From Magicicada septendecula (lineage: Eukaryota; Arthropoda; Insecta; Hemiptera; Cicadidae): DNA of 64,000 bases. A model generated the notes under the pieces. That model did no database searches. It saw only the letters and a list, made by a program, of their open reading frames with translations, and was not told the DNA's origin. The position numbers were made by a program, and so were the translations under genes. The DNA lies in the NCBI GenBank assembly GCA_034769895.1, contig CM068372.1, positions 378,114,910 through 378,178,909 on the forward strand, given 5' to 3'. Numbering within the stretch: position 1 is the first letter of the stretch; each line of letters begins with the position of its first letter. Of the stretch, positions 22,131 through 33,392 are shown in pieces.

Positions 22131-22206
22131 TTAAGGACATACTTTGTAGACCAGTGTTTTTCATTTCTAACACTACAGTCAGAGCTGATTTGCAATGTTG
22201 TTGCAG

Positions 22207-22407
22207 ACAATGAGAGGCGTCAGTGCCACCGATATCGCTCTGGATGCACTGGATCTCATCACCATTGTGGTGCCGCCAGCACTGCCGGCTGCTATGACCG
22301 TTGGCCGTATGTATGCCCAGACGCGGCTTAAAAAGAACCGTATCTACTGTATCAGTCCTCGCACGATCAACGTGTCTGGCTCTATCAACTGCGTATGCTT
22401 TGATAAG
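22207..22407 (+). CDS. ATP13A: P5B-type ATPase (ATP13A-like), exon with PPALP/TM4 and the phosphorylated Asp
   Basis: 67 codons bounded by GTTGCAG|AC and AAG|GTATAT. The peptide contains LDLITIVVPPALPAAMTVGR (TM4 with the P5B signature PPALP), then RINxSGxxNCVCFDK, where D is the residue phosphorylated during the catalytic cycle. P5B ATPases (ATP13A2-5; one or two genes in insects) sit in late endosome/lysosome membranes and export polyamines to the cytosol. The first two bases complete a codon begun upstream. Earlier exons (N-terminus, actuator domain) must lie left of the window or in sequence I could not recognise. The exon ends exactly after K of DKTGT. Confidence 0.95.
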
Positions 22408-23147
22408 GTATATACTGTGTGCCACACTTTTGTGTTTACGTTTGTAACAGATTTGTTTACTCACAACTGCTGTATGTTTACTCTGTTTCCAGTTATATGT
22501 TTGCAGTTGTGGGTGCAGCTTGTATTTCTTGTTTATTTTACTAATTTGTTTAAACAAAATTTAAGCTGGATGTATGCACAAATGTGCACTGAGTAGAAAT
22601 AATTATTACTCCAAGAATCAGTTCATTGTTAAATACTTTTGGCCCTGTGCTCATAAATTTTATGGGTACATCATTTAGCTCAAAAACCCAACACCTGTAA
22701 ATTCTGTTTTCACCAGTTTCCCATTCCATTGTATCATATTTCATATAACGGGTGGATCGTATCATATTTATGCTTTATAATACAAGTTTTCCTTAACTCT
22801 GCATTTATCTCAAGCTGGAGTAAAGCTTTGGCCAGCCACATGATGCATAACTGTGTTGTGTGTTTCTCACTATTATTTTTTCCAGTGTGGATTTGAGTAT
22901 GTTTAGTGTGTATGTGTTGATTATTTATTTAAGTTTTTTTTACTAGTTTATCGTGAATCCAAAAGAAGTACTGAATGAAAATGGAATTTATTCAAAATTG
23001 GATGAGTTATTAGCTGATTTAGCTATCATATTAGCCATACAGAAGCAGATTATTGCAAATAGAATGATATGTACTGTCTGGCCGCAACTGGATGATCGAG
23101 GCTGCTCTCCCCCACCACGCGGCCGCTTGTAAGCGAGGTAGGGTGAA
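22408..23147 (+). other. Intron sequence before element 1
   Basis: Ordinary AT-rich intron. The only notable part is a GC-rich patch at 23100-23140. The element 1 target site follows at 23148-23153. Confidence 0.7.
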
Positions 23148-23153
23148 ATGTGT

Positions 23154-24231
23154 TGTAACGGTATGGAATTGTAGGGCCAAGGTAATATTTTAAAAAATTT
23201 TTATTTCCCTAGGTGGTCATTGTTCACCTTTATAGAACCTCGAGTTAGTCAACCAAGTATGCAGTGTTTATTACAAAACAAACGTCTATGTTTTGTCTCC
23301 GCACTCAAGCAGTGCAGACAAATTGTGAAATAACACCCAACTTTGCATCAGCCGTGAATCACGGAAGAAAGTAATGTAACTTCATTTTGCAACAGGCTGT
23401 AAAATATTGCTAAATCTTAGGCCTGCATTATAGCGCTCTTTTAAACAGCACCAATGGGGGCGCAGACTGACGATCACGTGACCAAAACGGACTCCGTGTT
23501 CTCTGCCTTAGCGCAGTACTGAGTTCAGTTCCATTGCACCTAATGGCCGCACGGCCAGCCTACAACAACATCTAAGTGCAAAAAGTTACGTCGGCCGACT
23601 TTATCATATTATATAACGTGGAACCAGTCGATCAGTGAGAACCATGAAACAAAAAACCGTAAAATCAGTACCAAAAGTGGCGTGAGTGCGAGAGAACTCA
23701 GAAATCGGTCAACTAGTGAACTTGTGTCACAGTTATTACATGTGAACAATATGGGTGTTCATTGGAGTGAAACCATTATTAGGATGAGTACCACTTTTTA
23801 AAACTTTAATTACTATATTATAAAATTTACTTTTATAGACACCTTAATAAGAAGCAGAGATCTCTAAGAGAGGGGAGTTTATTTAAATATTAACAAAAAG
23901 GAAAGAGTGTGTGTATGAGTGTATGTAGAGGTTACATACTGGTTCATTTTCAATCTTCTTATATGTACTTAGTAATGTCAATTATCATAGTAGTTTAAAA
24001 CAAAATTTAACAAAGATACTGTCATTTGTAGAAAGTAAAAGAAGGGTGCGAGTTTCAATAAATAAAATAAGTATGTATTTGAGACAGTAGAAAATGCGTT
24101 AGCGTAATAATTTCGCACTTCTACCCAGATAACCTTTTTCTGCAGCTGATTTTCATCTGTACGACCTTGGAGGAGTAACCCTAAGGTAAGATAAGAGCTT
24201 TATTATTTGCATACAAATTCATAGAGTTTCA
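23154..24231 (+). mobile_element. 5' LTR of element 1
   Basis: 1078 bp, TGTAACGG...GTTTCA. The core promoter at 23610-23637 and an AATAAA-rich stretch at about 24058-24070 suggest the U3-R-U5 order. Confidence 0.95.
23610..23637 (+). promoter_or_regulatory. Core promoter of element 1 LTR
   Basis: A TATATAA box (23610-23616) lies 24 bases before the A of an insect initiator TCAGTG (23632-23637). The same pair is preserved in the 3' LTR near 41860-41887. Confidence 0.6.
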
Positions 24232-24232
24232 A

Positions 24233-24250
24233 TGGCGCCCGATCAGTTGG
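24233..24250 (+). promoter_or_regulatory. Primer-binding site, element 1
   Basis: TGGCGCCCGATCAGTTGG lies one base after the LTR. The first ten bases equal the Lys-tRNA-type PBS used by many retroelements; the rest diverges, so the tRNA assignment is tentative. Confidence 0.7.
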
Positions 24251-24407
24251 ACGATTTGCGTGATTTAATATAAATCACGCAGATCAGACCTCATTAAACT
24301 GCAGAACAGGTTATTTGGAAGTGAGGGTGTGGTTAGAACGTTTTTAGATCATAGAGAGTAAATTTACTAAAGTAAAATTGATAATCATTTAATTAAACAA
24401 TTTCATA

Positions 24408-24916
24408 ATGGAGAACACAGAGAATAAAACAAATACAGCTAATGTAACTGTTATGAATGAGTCGGGAAATCAATCAATGACCGAATCAGCGGTAATGGAA
24501 GAAGTTAGAGTTCGTTCAACTCCTGTCCCGACTAGGGATAGTGATAAAACTGACAACGAAACGAGAAATTGGTTTCGTGAGACAATGGGGGAGATAAAAC
24601 AAATGTTTAATGATAATAATAAGAGATTTGATGCTAATGACGATTTTTTGCGTAAAAGTGTGAGTGAATTAAGGGACGATATTAATAGTCGTTTTGACAT
24701 GAATGATACCAAGTTCAATGAACAAAATAAGAAATTGGATGGTTTAAATAAACGCTTTGACACAAATGATGTTAAATTTGAACAATACAAAGAACAGAAT
24801 ATGAAATTTGAAAATAGTATAAACGTAAAGCATGATGAATTAAATAATTCATTGTGTAGTATTGATGAACAAATTAATGAAATACGTAGTGAAACAAAAA
24901 GAGAAACAGATGAGTT

Positions 24917-24997
<81 letters not shown>

Positions 24998-25082
24998 AGA
25001 CAATAAAATAGACATTTTAGAATCCAACCAAAAAGAACTTGGACAACAAATAATTACAGTAAATGATAAATTTTGTAAGTAA
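24408..25082 (+). CDS. Gag N-terminal part of element 1 (coiled coil)
   Basis: The N-terminus carries MTESAVMEE...STPVP (about residues 25-45), shared with element 2 and more loosely with element 3. About 120 residues of coiled coil follow, with reiterated (K/R)FDxND(x)KF units. In-frame at 24919-24995 sits a (GT)n microsatellite coding about 25 alternating Val-Cys residues. The frame stops at 25080-25082. The continuation is in the +1 frame from 25063 (VSKAGDKF), so one base was gained or lost near 25070. The start is the first ATG after a 150-base leader and matches the MAEN start of the related elements. Confidence 0.85.
24919..24995. repeat. (GT)n microsatellite inside gag
   Basis: About 38 GT units, in frame, coding alternating Val-Cys. 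Absent from the homologous regions of elements 2 and 3. Confidence 0.97.
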
Positions 25083-26241
25083 AGCAGGTGATAAATTTGA
25101 GGGTATTGAGAGTGAGATGCAGTGCATAACTAACACCATACGCGTTATAGATAACCGCAGTAGTGAATTAGAATCACAAGTAGCAGTAGTTAAAAATGTT
25201 AGAAATGAGATAGAAAATATTTGTAAAACAGATATTCAATTAATCCAAGAAACAGTAAATGTTATTGAGAGTGTAAATCACAATACGTTTGAGTCTATTG
25301 AACAGAGTATTATTAACGTAAAAGATGAATTGAATATGGCAATCGGCCAGAAAATAAATAATGTTACGGAAAGGGTAATTATGACCCGTGACCTAAGTAG
25401 TGAAGTTGAGTTAGAATTGTTCAATGGTGATAGTAGGGGGGTACACCCCATGCAATTTCTAAACAGAGTAAAAGAGTATAATCAGTTTTGTAATAGTAAC
25501 TGGGAGGTTAAGTTGCTAAAAATAATGAAATGCTTTAAAGGGAGCTCTGCTGTGTGGGCAGAAGTGCATAAAGTAGAGTGGGGAGATTATCTAAGTTTTG
25601 AGAGTGCCTTCCGAAGTAAATACTGGTCGGAGGAGGAGCAAGAGGGGTTACGTAGTAAAATTATGGGAAAAGGTAATTTTGGGGCCCAGGGGGACAATGT
25701 GACCCTGTATGTGATGCGATTATATAATGAGGTAAAATATTTAGAGCCCCCATTACCGTTCCGATCGTTTGTACGGTACATAAGTAAACAGTTGCCGAGA
25801 GAAATTCAAGTCAATTTAATGACACGGGAAGTGGGAGACATAAATGAATTAGAACAAATACTAGACATTTCCCAAAACATTAGAGAACGAGAGACGGGTA
25901 GGTGCCCGAATCCGCCCATACTATATACACATGAAAGACATTACCAGCCCAGGGGGACACCAACCCATTATAGAGGGACGCGAGGAGGCAATAATAATAA
26001 CAATAGACAAGAGGACTGGCGATGTCGAGAGTGTCATTGCGAGAATTACGGTAGTAGAACGACCTGTTACAGGTGCCATAAAGAAAGGAATTGTCAACGA
26101 AGCAACACTGAGCATAACCAAAACAATCAACCGCAGAGAGGGGAGAGCAGCAACCGAGGAGCACCGGGAAGCAGTGGAACTTCCAACAGAGGTTGTGGTG
26201 GGTACACTCCAGGCCGTGTAACCACTCAGACAGAAAACTAA
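25063..26241 (+). CDS. Gag capsid and RanBP2-type zinc finger, element 1
   Basis: Helical linker (residues 1-115), then a Ty3/gypsy-type capsid region (about 120-300: LELFNGDSRGVHPMQFLNRV, WAEV, SFESAFRSKYWSEEEQ, LPREIQVNLM). The C-terminal basic part is RG/N-rich and holds one finger at residues 319-338 (26017-26076): W-x-C-x2-C-x3-N-x6-C-x2-C. That is the RanBP2 zinc-ribbon pattern, not the retroviral CCHC knuckle (C-x2-C-x4-H-x4-C). RanBP2 fingers bind single-stranded RNA or ubiquitin; an RNA-packaging role here is inferred. It overlaps the next ORF by 49 bases in the -1 frame, as expected for Gag-Pol frameshifting, though I see no classical slippery heptamer. Confidence 0.85.
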   Translation: MINFVSKAGDKFEGIESEMQCITNTIRVIDNRSSELESQVAVVKNVRNEIENICKTDIQLIQETVNVIESVNHNTFESIEQSIINVKDELNMAIGQKINNVTERVIMTRDLSSEVELELFNGDSRGVHPMQFLNRVKEYNQFCNSNWEVKLLKIMKCFKGSSAVWAEVHKVEWGDYLSFESAFRSKYWSEEEQEGLRSKIMGKGNFGAQGDNVTLYVMRLYNEVKYLEPPLPFRSFVRYISKQLPREIQVNLMTREVGDINELEQILDISQNIRERETGRCPNPPILYTHERHYQPRGTPTHYRGTRGGNNNNNRQEDWRCRECHCENYGSRTTCYRCHKERNCQRSNTEHNQNNQPQRGESSNRGAPGSSGTSNRGCGGYTPGRVTTQTEN

Positions 26242-27536
26242 CAAGGACAGTGGGTGAAGGGACCCCACCATTGTCGACAAAGGATTGCGGGACCCAAGAC
26301 AACAACAACTATATAAGTAACGTCATCCGCACTGACCTGTCCAAGGAACTGATGGAGGAGGATGACTTAGAGACAACAAGACCAGAAACCAGACTGACAG
26401 AGGTAAGAATTCGAATTGAAGGTAAGGAAGTAAAAACTTTAGTTGACACAGGTAGTGAAATTTCTGTTATTTCCGAGCACATATTAGAGAGTTTGCAAGA
26501 AATAAACAAAAATATCCCGTTTTTGCCAGTAACGGGGGTGACCATTGTAGGTATTACTGGGGTCAGGAGTAAATGTGTAACTAAACAAGTACATTTGAAC
26601 ATGGTAATTAATGGAGTAGAGTATGATAATACATTTTTAGTAGTACGGGGACTAAATTTGGAGGTTATTTTGGGGAATGATTTTTTGATAAAACACAAGG
26701 CAATAATCGATTTTCAGAAGCGGTTGTTAGTACTTAATAATGAAGGTAAACCAGTTGAGATTAGTTTTGAGCGGGTAGTAGATAAAGTGAGAATTTCGGG
26801 AATAAAGATGATACTAAATCGGGCTAGTAAAGTAGAAACGGAAGTTAATGCATGTGCATGTAGAGCGGAAGAGTTAGGAGGTACTATAAATGAACGAATT
26901 TGGGAGGATAGAGCGGGGAAATTTTGTAGTGAGGGGCGTGACGTAGAGAGTTCTCAACGAAAAGCGTTGTGGCGGGTAATAGAATGTTTTCGAGAAGTGT
27001 TTGCTGACGTACCAGGGAGGGCAAGAGATTATGAATGTGAATTAAAAGTAAGGGAACACGCACCCTATGTACAACGAAGCTATCCGGTACCATATTCAAA
27101 GAGAAGAGCGGTCCAGATGGAATTAGATAAAATGTTAGAAGGGGACATAATAGAAAGATCAGTATCACCATATTCTAACCCGTTAGTAGTAGTCATTAAA
27201 AAAGATGGTCGCGTTAGATTATGTTTAGACGCCCGCAAGATTAATCAAATATTTATACCGGACCGGGAATCACCCGAAGCAATAAATGAAATATTTCAAA
27301 AATTCAGTGGAGTCAAATACATGACCTCATTAGATTTAACCGCGGGGTACTGGCAAGTCCCGTTAGCATGTGAAAGTAGGAAATACACAGCATTCCTGTT
27401 TAATGGAAAGAATTACCAATTTAAACGATTACCTTTTGGGCTGAATACCAGAGTGGCCAGCTTTATAAAATGTTTAGATGAAATATTACAGCCACAAAAT
27501 TTAGATTTTTTAACCATTTATGTAGACGATATATGA
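26193..27536 (+). CDS. Protease and reverse-transcriptase (fingers/palm) part of Pol, element 1
   Basis: The aspartic protease has LVDTGSEIS (DTG at residues 85-87) and a second half LEVILGNDFLIKH. Reverse transcriptase follows from about residue 240: YPVPYSKRRAV, IIERSVSPYSNPLVVVIKKD, RLCLDARKIN, SLDLTAGYWQVPL (first catalytic Asp), FKRLPFGLNT, and the YVDD box (second and third Asp) at the very end. A single-base deletion just after YVDDI brings a TGA at 27534-27536; the frame resumes at 27533. No initiator is needed if it is made by frameshift from gag. Confidence 0.95.
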   Translation: MWWVHSRPCNHSDRKLTRTVGEGTPPLSTKDCGTQDNNNYISNVIRTDLSKELMEEDDLETTRPETRLTEVRIRIEGKEVKTLVDTGSEISVISEHILESLQEINKNIPFLPVTGVTIVGITGVRSKCVTKQVHLNMVINGVEYDNTFLVVRGLNLEVILGNDFLIKHKAIIDFQKRLLVLNNEGKPVEISFERVVDKVRISGIKMILNRASKVETEVNACACRAEELGGTINERIWEDRAGKFCSEGRDVESSQRKALWRVIECFREVFADVPGRARDYECELKVREHAPYVQRSYPVPYSKRRAVQMELDKMLEGDIIERSVSPYSNPLVVVIKKDGRVRLCLDARKINQIFIPDRESPEAINEIFQKFSGVKYMTSLDLTAGYWQVPLACESRKYTAFLFNGKNYQFKRLPFGLNTRVASFIKCLDEILQPQNLDFLTIYVDDI

Positions 27537-28747
27537 TAGCATCACGAACATTTTCGGAACATGTGGAACATATAGAGTACGTATTAGATAAACTGCGTAG
27601 AGGGGGGTTGACTGTCAATTGGGAGAAATCTAAATTCTTACAGAAAGAAATACATTTTTTAGGGTTCATAATTACACCAGATGGGATAAAAGCTAACCCA
27701 GAGAAAGTAGAATCAATTTTAAAATTTCCAGAACCCAGAAATATTAAGCAGTTACAAAGTTTTTTAGGGCTATGTAATTTTTATAGAAAATTCCAGAAAA
27801 ACTATGCCCATATAACTTCAAAGTTGAGCTCAGTGTTACAAAAGAACAAACAGTGGAAATGGGGGGAAAGAGAACGAGATGTGTTTAATGAGATAAAGGA
27901 CCATTTTAGTAACATGATCATGATGAATCACCCTAATTTTGAACGCACATTTTATTTACAGACGGATGCCAGTAATATTGCTTTAGGTGCGGAATTGTAT
28001 CAGGAAGACGACAACAAAGAACATCATACTCTTGCTTTCGCCAGCAGGATGTTGTTAGTGGCTGAGAGAAACTACACAACAACGGAGAAGGAACTATTAA
28101 GCATTGTTTTTGCGGTGAAGAAGTTTCGAACATATCTACTGGGAAATTCCACTGTCATCCGGATTGACCACAAGGCATTATCTTTTTTAAACACCTGTAA
28201 GTTGACACACAGCAGGATAACCAGGTGGGTGCTAGCTTTACAAGAGTACAATTTTAGTTGGGAGTATATAAAAGGGGTAGAAAACAAAATACCTGACACT
28301 TTATCCAGGGTAGATACAGAGGGAATGAGAACAGGGAGGGACTTAAAAGAAATAGAAATTTTCAGACTTAGTAGGGAAGATAGATTGTTTGGGGAAGAAT
28401 TGAGAGATATTTATAGCATGCAAAGGACAGATCCTAAATTGAATAAAATAATAACTAGCTTAGAGTCCGATTCAGATGAGTTAGGGTATAGTCGTTATTT
28501 TCAAATCTATCAAGGGAGTTTGTTTAAGAAAGTAGAGGGGGGAGAGCATGATTGGAGGTTAGTCATACCGGAAGGGTTGGTAGACAAGATAATATGGGAT
28601 TGTCATTTTCGATATGGGCATTTCGGTGCTAGGAAGTGTGTAAATGTATTAAAAGAACCATGTTTATTTAAAAATATGGAACGGAGGGTGAGAACTTTAC
28701 TCCGGGGGTGCGATTTATGCCAAAAGTCAAAAGTAGTTAATTACTGT
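27533..28747 (+). CDS. RT thumb, RNase H and integrase zinc finger, element 1 (truncated)
   Basis: It continues RT (HVEHIEYVLDKLRRGGL, FLGFIITPDGIK, FLGLCNFYRKF) into RNase H with its acidic residues visible: QTDASNIALG, TEKELLSIV and RIDHKAL. It ends with the integrase HHCC finger (H-x4-H ... CDLC). The frame runs into the insertion at 28748 and stops at 28777 by chance. The integrase core is at 38184-39048. Confidence 0.95.
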
Positions 28748-30637
28748 TGTAGCATGACAGATAATCCACATAAATAAATTATTCAATGATCATTAATAAA
28801 GCTCTAATATATGGAATATCCAGATGAGAATCAATTAAAAGGCACTATTAATTAGTATAATCACAGGAAAAGTAAACATAAGGAAAAAATCTGCAAATAA
28901 TATATATACTACAAACTTAAAAACCTAGAAAACTAAAATGTGAATAACAAAATTACTCAGGTAAGATAGAAGCAGGCAATTAAGATACCCCGACAAAGAA
29001 ACCAGACCAGAAGAAACAAAAGCATACACAGCGAAATGGTACAGAAGAAAGAAGAAATATAAAATGAACAAAAATACTGAAGAATTAAGAAAGAAGAAAG
29101 AAGAAAGATAGAATGAACAAAATTACTGAAGAACGAAGAAAGAAGAATTATAGAATGACCAAAAATACTGAAGAATAAGAAACCTGAGAAGATCCACTAG
29201 AAAAAAGGAAGTGAGACGACCAATACCAAATAGAAACCCCATAGGGAGAGAACCCAAAAACCCCAAAAATAAATGAATGTCCAAAAAGAAAGTATAACAC
29301 CCCAAAAAACCATATCACAATGTAAAACTGACAAAAACCAAAAGTGTTAATAGTATTAAGTAACAGTGCACCCAAAAAAGTTATTGTGTAGTTTATATGA
29401 ACAAATCTTCACAGTCCCCCCATGGTTAAATATTTCATGTTGCATAGCTCGAAAAGGACTAGTAATAATATTAATAAATAACCATGGACAAGTGTAAGTT
29501 ATTGAATTATAGCCAATAAACTTTGAAAAGGTATATGAGTTGCCGTACAAATGAATAAACTTTAAGTGTTTTTTGAACAGTATCATATTTGATAGGAAGT
29601 AATAATATTGCTAATGAAATGCTACTGAATTTATAAGAACATTCCATAGAATGAAATAATAAACAGATAGCTAGTGTTATACTTAGAGATGGGGAATACA
29701 TCCTTAAAATTGGGAAATACAGAGCAGACTGTAAACAAATAGTTTTAAGAAAGTGTTAACCATTATATGGAACCAATATGTTATGTTCCTGTTCCATATA
29801 TTAACTAGACAAATAAGATTTATTAGTAAGCAATATTATTGTTATAAGATGTTATTTTGTTGTTAATTTAAATTAGGAATGCCATATCTAAAGGTAGATA
29901 TCATTCCCCATGTTATAAAATGTTTTTTAATTATGTTACTAGGTGTAATCAGTACACATAAAAGGTATTATTCAAGGTACCAGTTTTGATAGAGATATGT
30001 GTTATATTTTAATTGTACAATCAATAATCACTGTTATACCAGTCAAAGAACTAATTGTTAATAAAGTATATAAGGATAAAAAGTCAGAGAAGGGTATAAA
30101 CTAACTACATTAGTAAAAATTTTGCAAATAGCAACACATCAAATCTAGGCCATATAATGAATTTAAACTGCAGAATAATTAACAAATCTAGTCCTATAAA
30201 CCAGTTAAACTGACAGTATTTATGCAAGATAAACCCAACATACAGTAATACCATGTAAATAAGACTTTATAAAGATATGGTCAGCAGATAAGCAAAATTA
30301 CTTATTTATCTAATAAAATTATAAATAAAAATGGAATGTACTAACTGACATTATCAGAGGAGGAGTCATAGACAAATGAATTGTATTTAAAAATAATAAT
30401 TAATAATCTAAATTGAAAGAAATTAATAAGTAAGAATAGACAATTATATCAATTTCAGATTTAATAGAATAATAATTATATCAGGGAAAATGGCTATTAT
30501 TTGCTTAGACAACAGGAAATATAAAATTAGGCCTACCTTCCAGAAATGTAAGAAATATAATTTTTTAATGAAAACTTTGTAACACTATATTAATTATTAT
30601 CAAAATAAGCAGAATAGAATAAAGAAACCAAATATGT

Positions 30638-32074
30638 TGTGACAGTACAAAAAGTCTGATATAAAAAGTATGGTATGCAAGGTAGTAAATTATTGTATTT
30701 CGATGTTTTTAAAGTCATTTCTATGGGTAATACAATATCCCTTGGTTTTTGCCTACAACGACGCAGATCCGAGACAACGAAATAATTTCAAGGACAGCAG
30801 TGTACGTGCAGATAAAGACACTTGAAATGGTTACAGCCACTAATACCGGCGCTACATGCTTCTGTTTCATTGGCCGACAACGCCAAACGTCATTAATACA
30901 ACAATGACGTGATTAAAATATGTAACTAACAAGGCGATTATGTAACAAAAGACAAAGAACAATGACGTTTACTCACACACACATACGTAAAAATTGCATA
31001 GTTTTCGTCCCAGTCTGCAGAACATCACCATGGCAGTAACACGTTAGAATTGTGCTGGCATAAAACAGTCAGCTAAAGTGTTTTATTTGCATTAACAAAA
31101 TGTAATAACAAGTAAATAGTGTTAACGAGCGATTATAACCATCATGTAAATTCAGTGTAAAGGACAGACGAAAGCTAGACATAACAATTACGTCTGCCCA
31201 GTCTTCAGAAATTCATCATGGCGATAACACGTTAAAAATTGTGCTGGACTGAAATAGTCAGCTTAAGTGCTTTAAAGAATTAACAATGTAATCAAAATGT
31301 AAAGCAGTGTTAACTACAGAAAAGTCTAGACAGTGTGAAGTAATAGTTTTCAAAAGTATAAGTAAAATCAGTGTATTCAGAAAGATGTAACCACTCCGTT
31401 TTGGAACCAACATGTGACCCGCTGCTAGAACTTCCAGGGTACTTAACAAGGGAAGTGCCAAACCAAATTTTATTTAAAGAGCTCTTTTAATCAAAATTGC
31501 CGTTATTATGTGTACACAATCAAAAGTAAATTGAAAATTGTATGTATGGATGAGAGAGAGAGAGCAGTGCGTGAACGTTAAATGTCGACTTCTGAATGGG
31601 GGTTGGTTTGCGTTAGCGATAAGTAAATATAATAAAAGTCAATTAATCATGAAGCTGCTTCATAGTCTGTAGATAGAATTTGATGAATTAATGCTTAATA
31701 ATACATAAAGGAGTTTTATGACAAACGAGCCAATATAAGTAATGGCCGCCATGTTGAAATTTTATCTGGTGTACACGCTTAACTAAATTACTGAATAAAT
31801 TGATATTAATGGTCACTGTTTCAAATAAACGTATTCTCATTTCTGTGCCTATCTCTGTCAGCAATCTCGCTGAGTCGAATCCTTGGACCCTAGGTAATAA
31901 TAAAAACAACAAGATTGAAGTAACCAGATGCTCAAACTATGGTAAGTACCATAATTATGGTGCGCGTGACATACGTGCTTCATACAAGTAATGTAAACAG
32001 ACCCAAATATAGGTTACTTGTTATTCCTGCATACAAATACACTTATATTTATTTAAATATATTTGAGATTAACA
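30638..32074 (+). mobile_element. 5' LTR of element 2
   Basis: TGTGACAG...ATTAACA. Followed two bases later by the PBS. Confidence 0.95.
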
Positions 32075-32076
32075 AA

Positions 32077-32094
32077 TGGCTGCCCGAACTGGTG
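32077..32094 (+). promoter_or_regulatory. Primer-binding site, element 2
   Basis: TGGCTGCCCGAACTGGTG, clearly related to the sites of element 3 (TGGCAGCCCGAACTTGGG) and element 1. Confidence 0.65.
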
Positions 32095-32229
32095 ACTATA
32101 TAAAAATATATTAATGTATTTTATATAATAAGCCTGAATGATGGCAGAGTGGGCATTGAAACTGAGAGTACGGTTGTAGGTTAGGTGGTAACGATAATAT
32201 AAAGCGACAAACCATTAACATTTTTTATA

Positions 32230-33389
32230 ATGGCAGAAAATAAAGAAAACGTCAGCATAACTGACAGTACGAATAACAGTCAAATAAGTATGACAGAATC
32301 ACTAGTCATGAGTGAAGGAGTTGTTCACTCAACACCAGTCCCAAATAACAGGGCTGAAAATAACGAAATTATAAAAATGATGCAAATGCTTTTTAATCAG
32401 AAATTTAGCGAACTTGATGAAAAATTTAATGAACAAAAAAGCGAAATTAGAGGAATCCAAGATAATTTTAATGTAAAATTAGAAGAATTAAAAAATGAAA
32501 TACAAAGACAAAATTGTAGTATTGACAAAGTAGACAAATTAAACAAAGACGACAAGGTAAGTAGGGGAAAGAATTATGATAACATAAATAAAAATATGAT
32601 ATTAGAAAATGATTATGTAAACATGGGTAGTGATAATGAGAGTTTAATGGGAATTGAATATGATAATGATGAAATGTTAATGTATAGCGATAAATCAGAG
32701 AGAAGGAGGGAAAGTATAATTGTAAGGGGATTGCAGGGGGTAAATTTTCCCTTAACGATGGAGTAGGGGGTGAAGTAAAAACTTCACATGTTTTTAGGAA
32801 AGACGAGAGTGCCTTCAATGTATATTTGGGAGACGATAGGTCTACAAATAAAGTTGTCCCTGGTTTTTTTAGTGCACTTCACAGGTGGTGCAGTAATTGT
32901 GAATTAGTGTCCCCTGCAAATATTGAAAGAGAGAATGTAGCTTGGTGTGATAGAGAGAGATATATTGAGAGAGAGAGTGTAGAGAGGTATTGTGAGAAAT
33001 ATGGTGAGAGAAAGAGAGAAATAGAGATTTTTAAGATGAGTAGAACTTATGAAGAATTTATGGAAAGGTTAGGAGTAGAGATGATTGATAATAAAAGTAA
33101 ATACTTACCTTGTAATGAAGCTGATATAGCAGTAGGAGAAGATGATAATGGAAATAATGACTTTATAACGTACCTAGTGGTGACTAATTATACTGGAGGT
33201 GACAGGACAATAACCAATCGTGACAGGTTGTATGATGAATTGATAGGTAATAACCCTATTAATGATGACGGTTTTGTAAAATATAAGAATTTAAATAAGT
33301 GTTATATTAATGATGTTAATATAATGTATTTAATAAAAAATAAATTGTACAGACCAAAGATAAGACTATTATTTGACGATGGAGGCTAG
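32230..33389 (+). pseudogene. Gag-like/DDGG protein of element 2 (one frameshift)
   Basis: It starts MAENKEN; the N-terminal block MTESLVMSEGVVHSTPVP matches Gag of element 1, then a coiled coil (FSELDEKFNEQKSEIRGIQDN) and DDKVSRGKNYD. The frame ends at 32766 because a T run near 32745 is one base short compared with element 3. The second half is open from 32826: FFSALHRWCSNCELVSPANIE, a helix rich in E/R (ERKREIEIFKMSRTYEEFMERL), and the terminus KIRLLFDDGG*. The intact ancestor was a single protein near 386 residues. The capsid, zinc finger and enzymes of element 1 are absent. Function unknown; the N-terminal match suggests it co-assembles with helper Gag. Confidence 0.8.
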
Positions 33390-33392
33390 TTA

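Noticed and set aside
21898-22557. 219-codon minus-strand open frame over the ATPase exon
   Set aside because: It is antisense to a conserved exon and to the (TG)n run, with no recognisable motif; it is a shadow of those features.
24470-25027. Minus-strand frame with a poly(Thr-His) tract
   Set aside because: Complement of the gag microsatellite.
25880-26308. Long minus-strand open frames opposite gag
   Set aside because: Shadow frames of the Gag zinc-finger region; no motif and no independent support.
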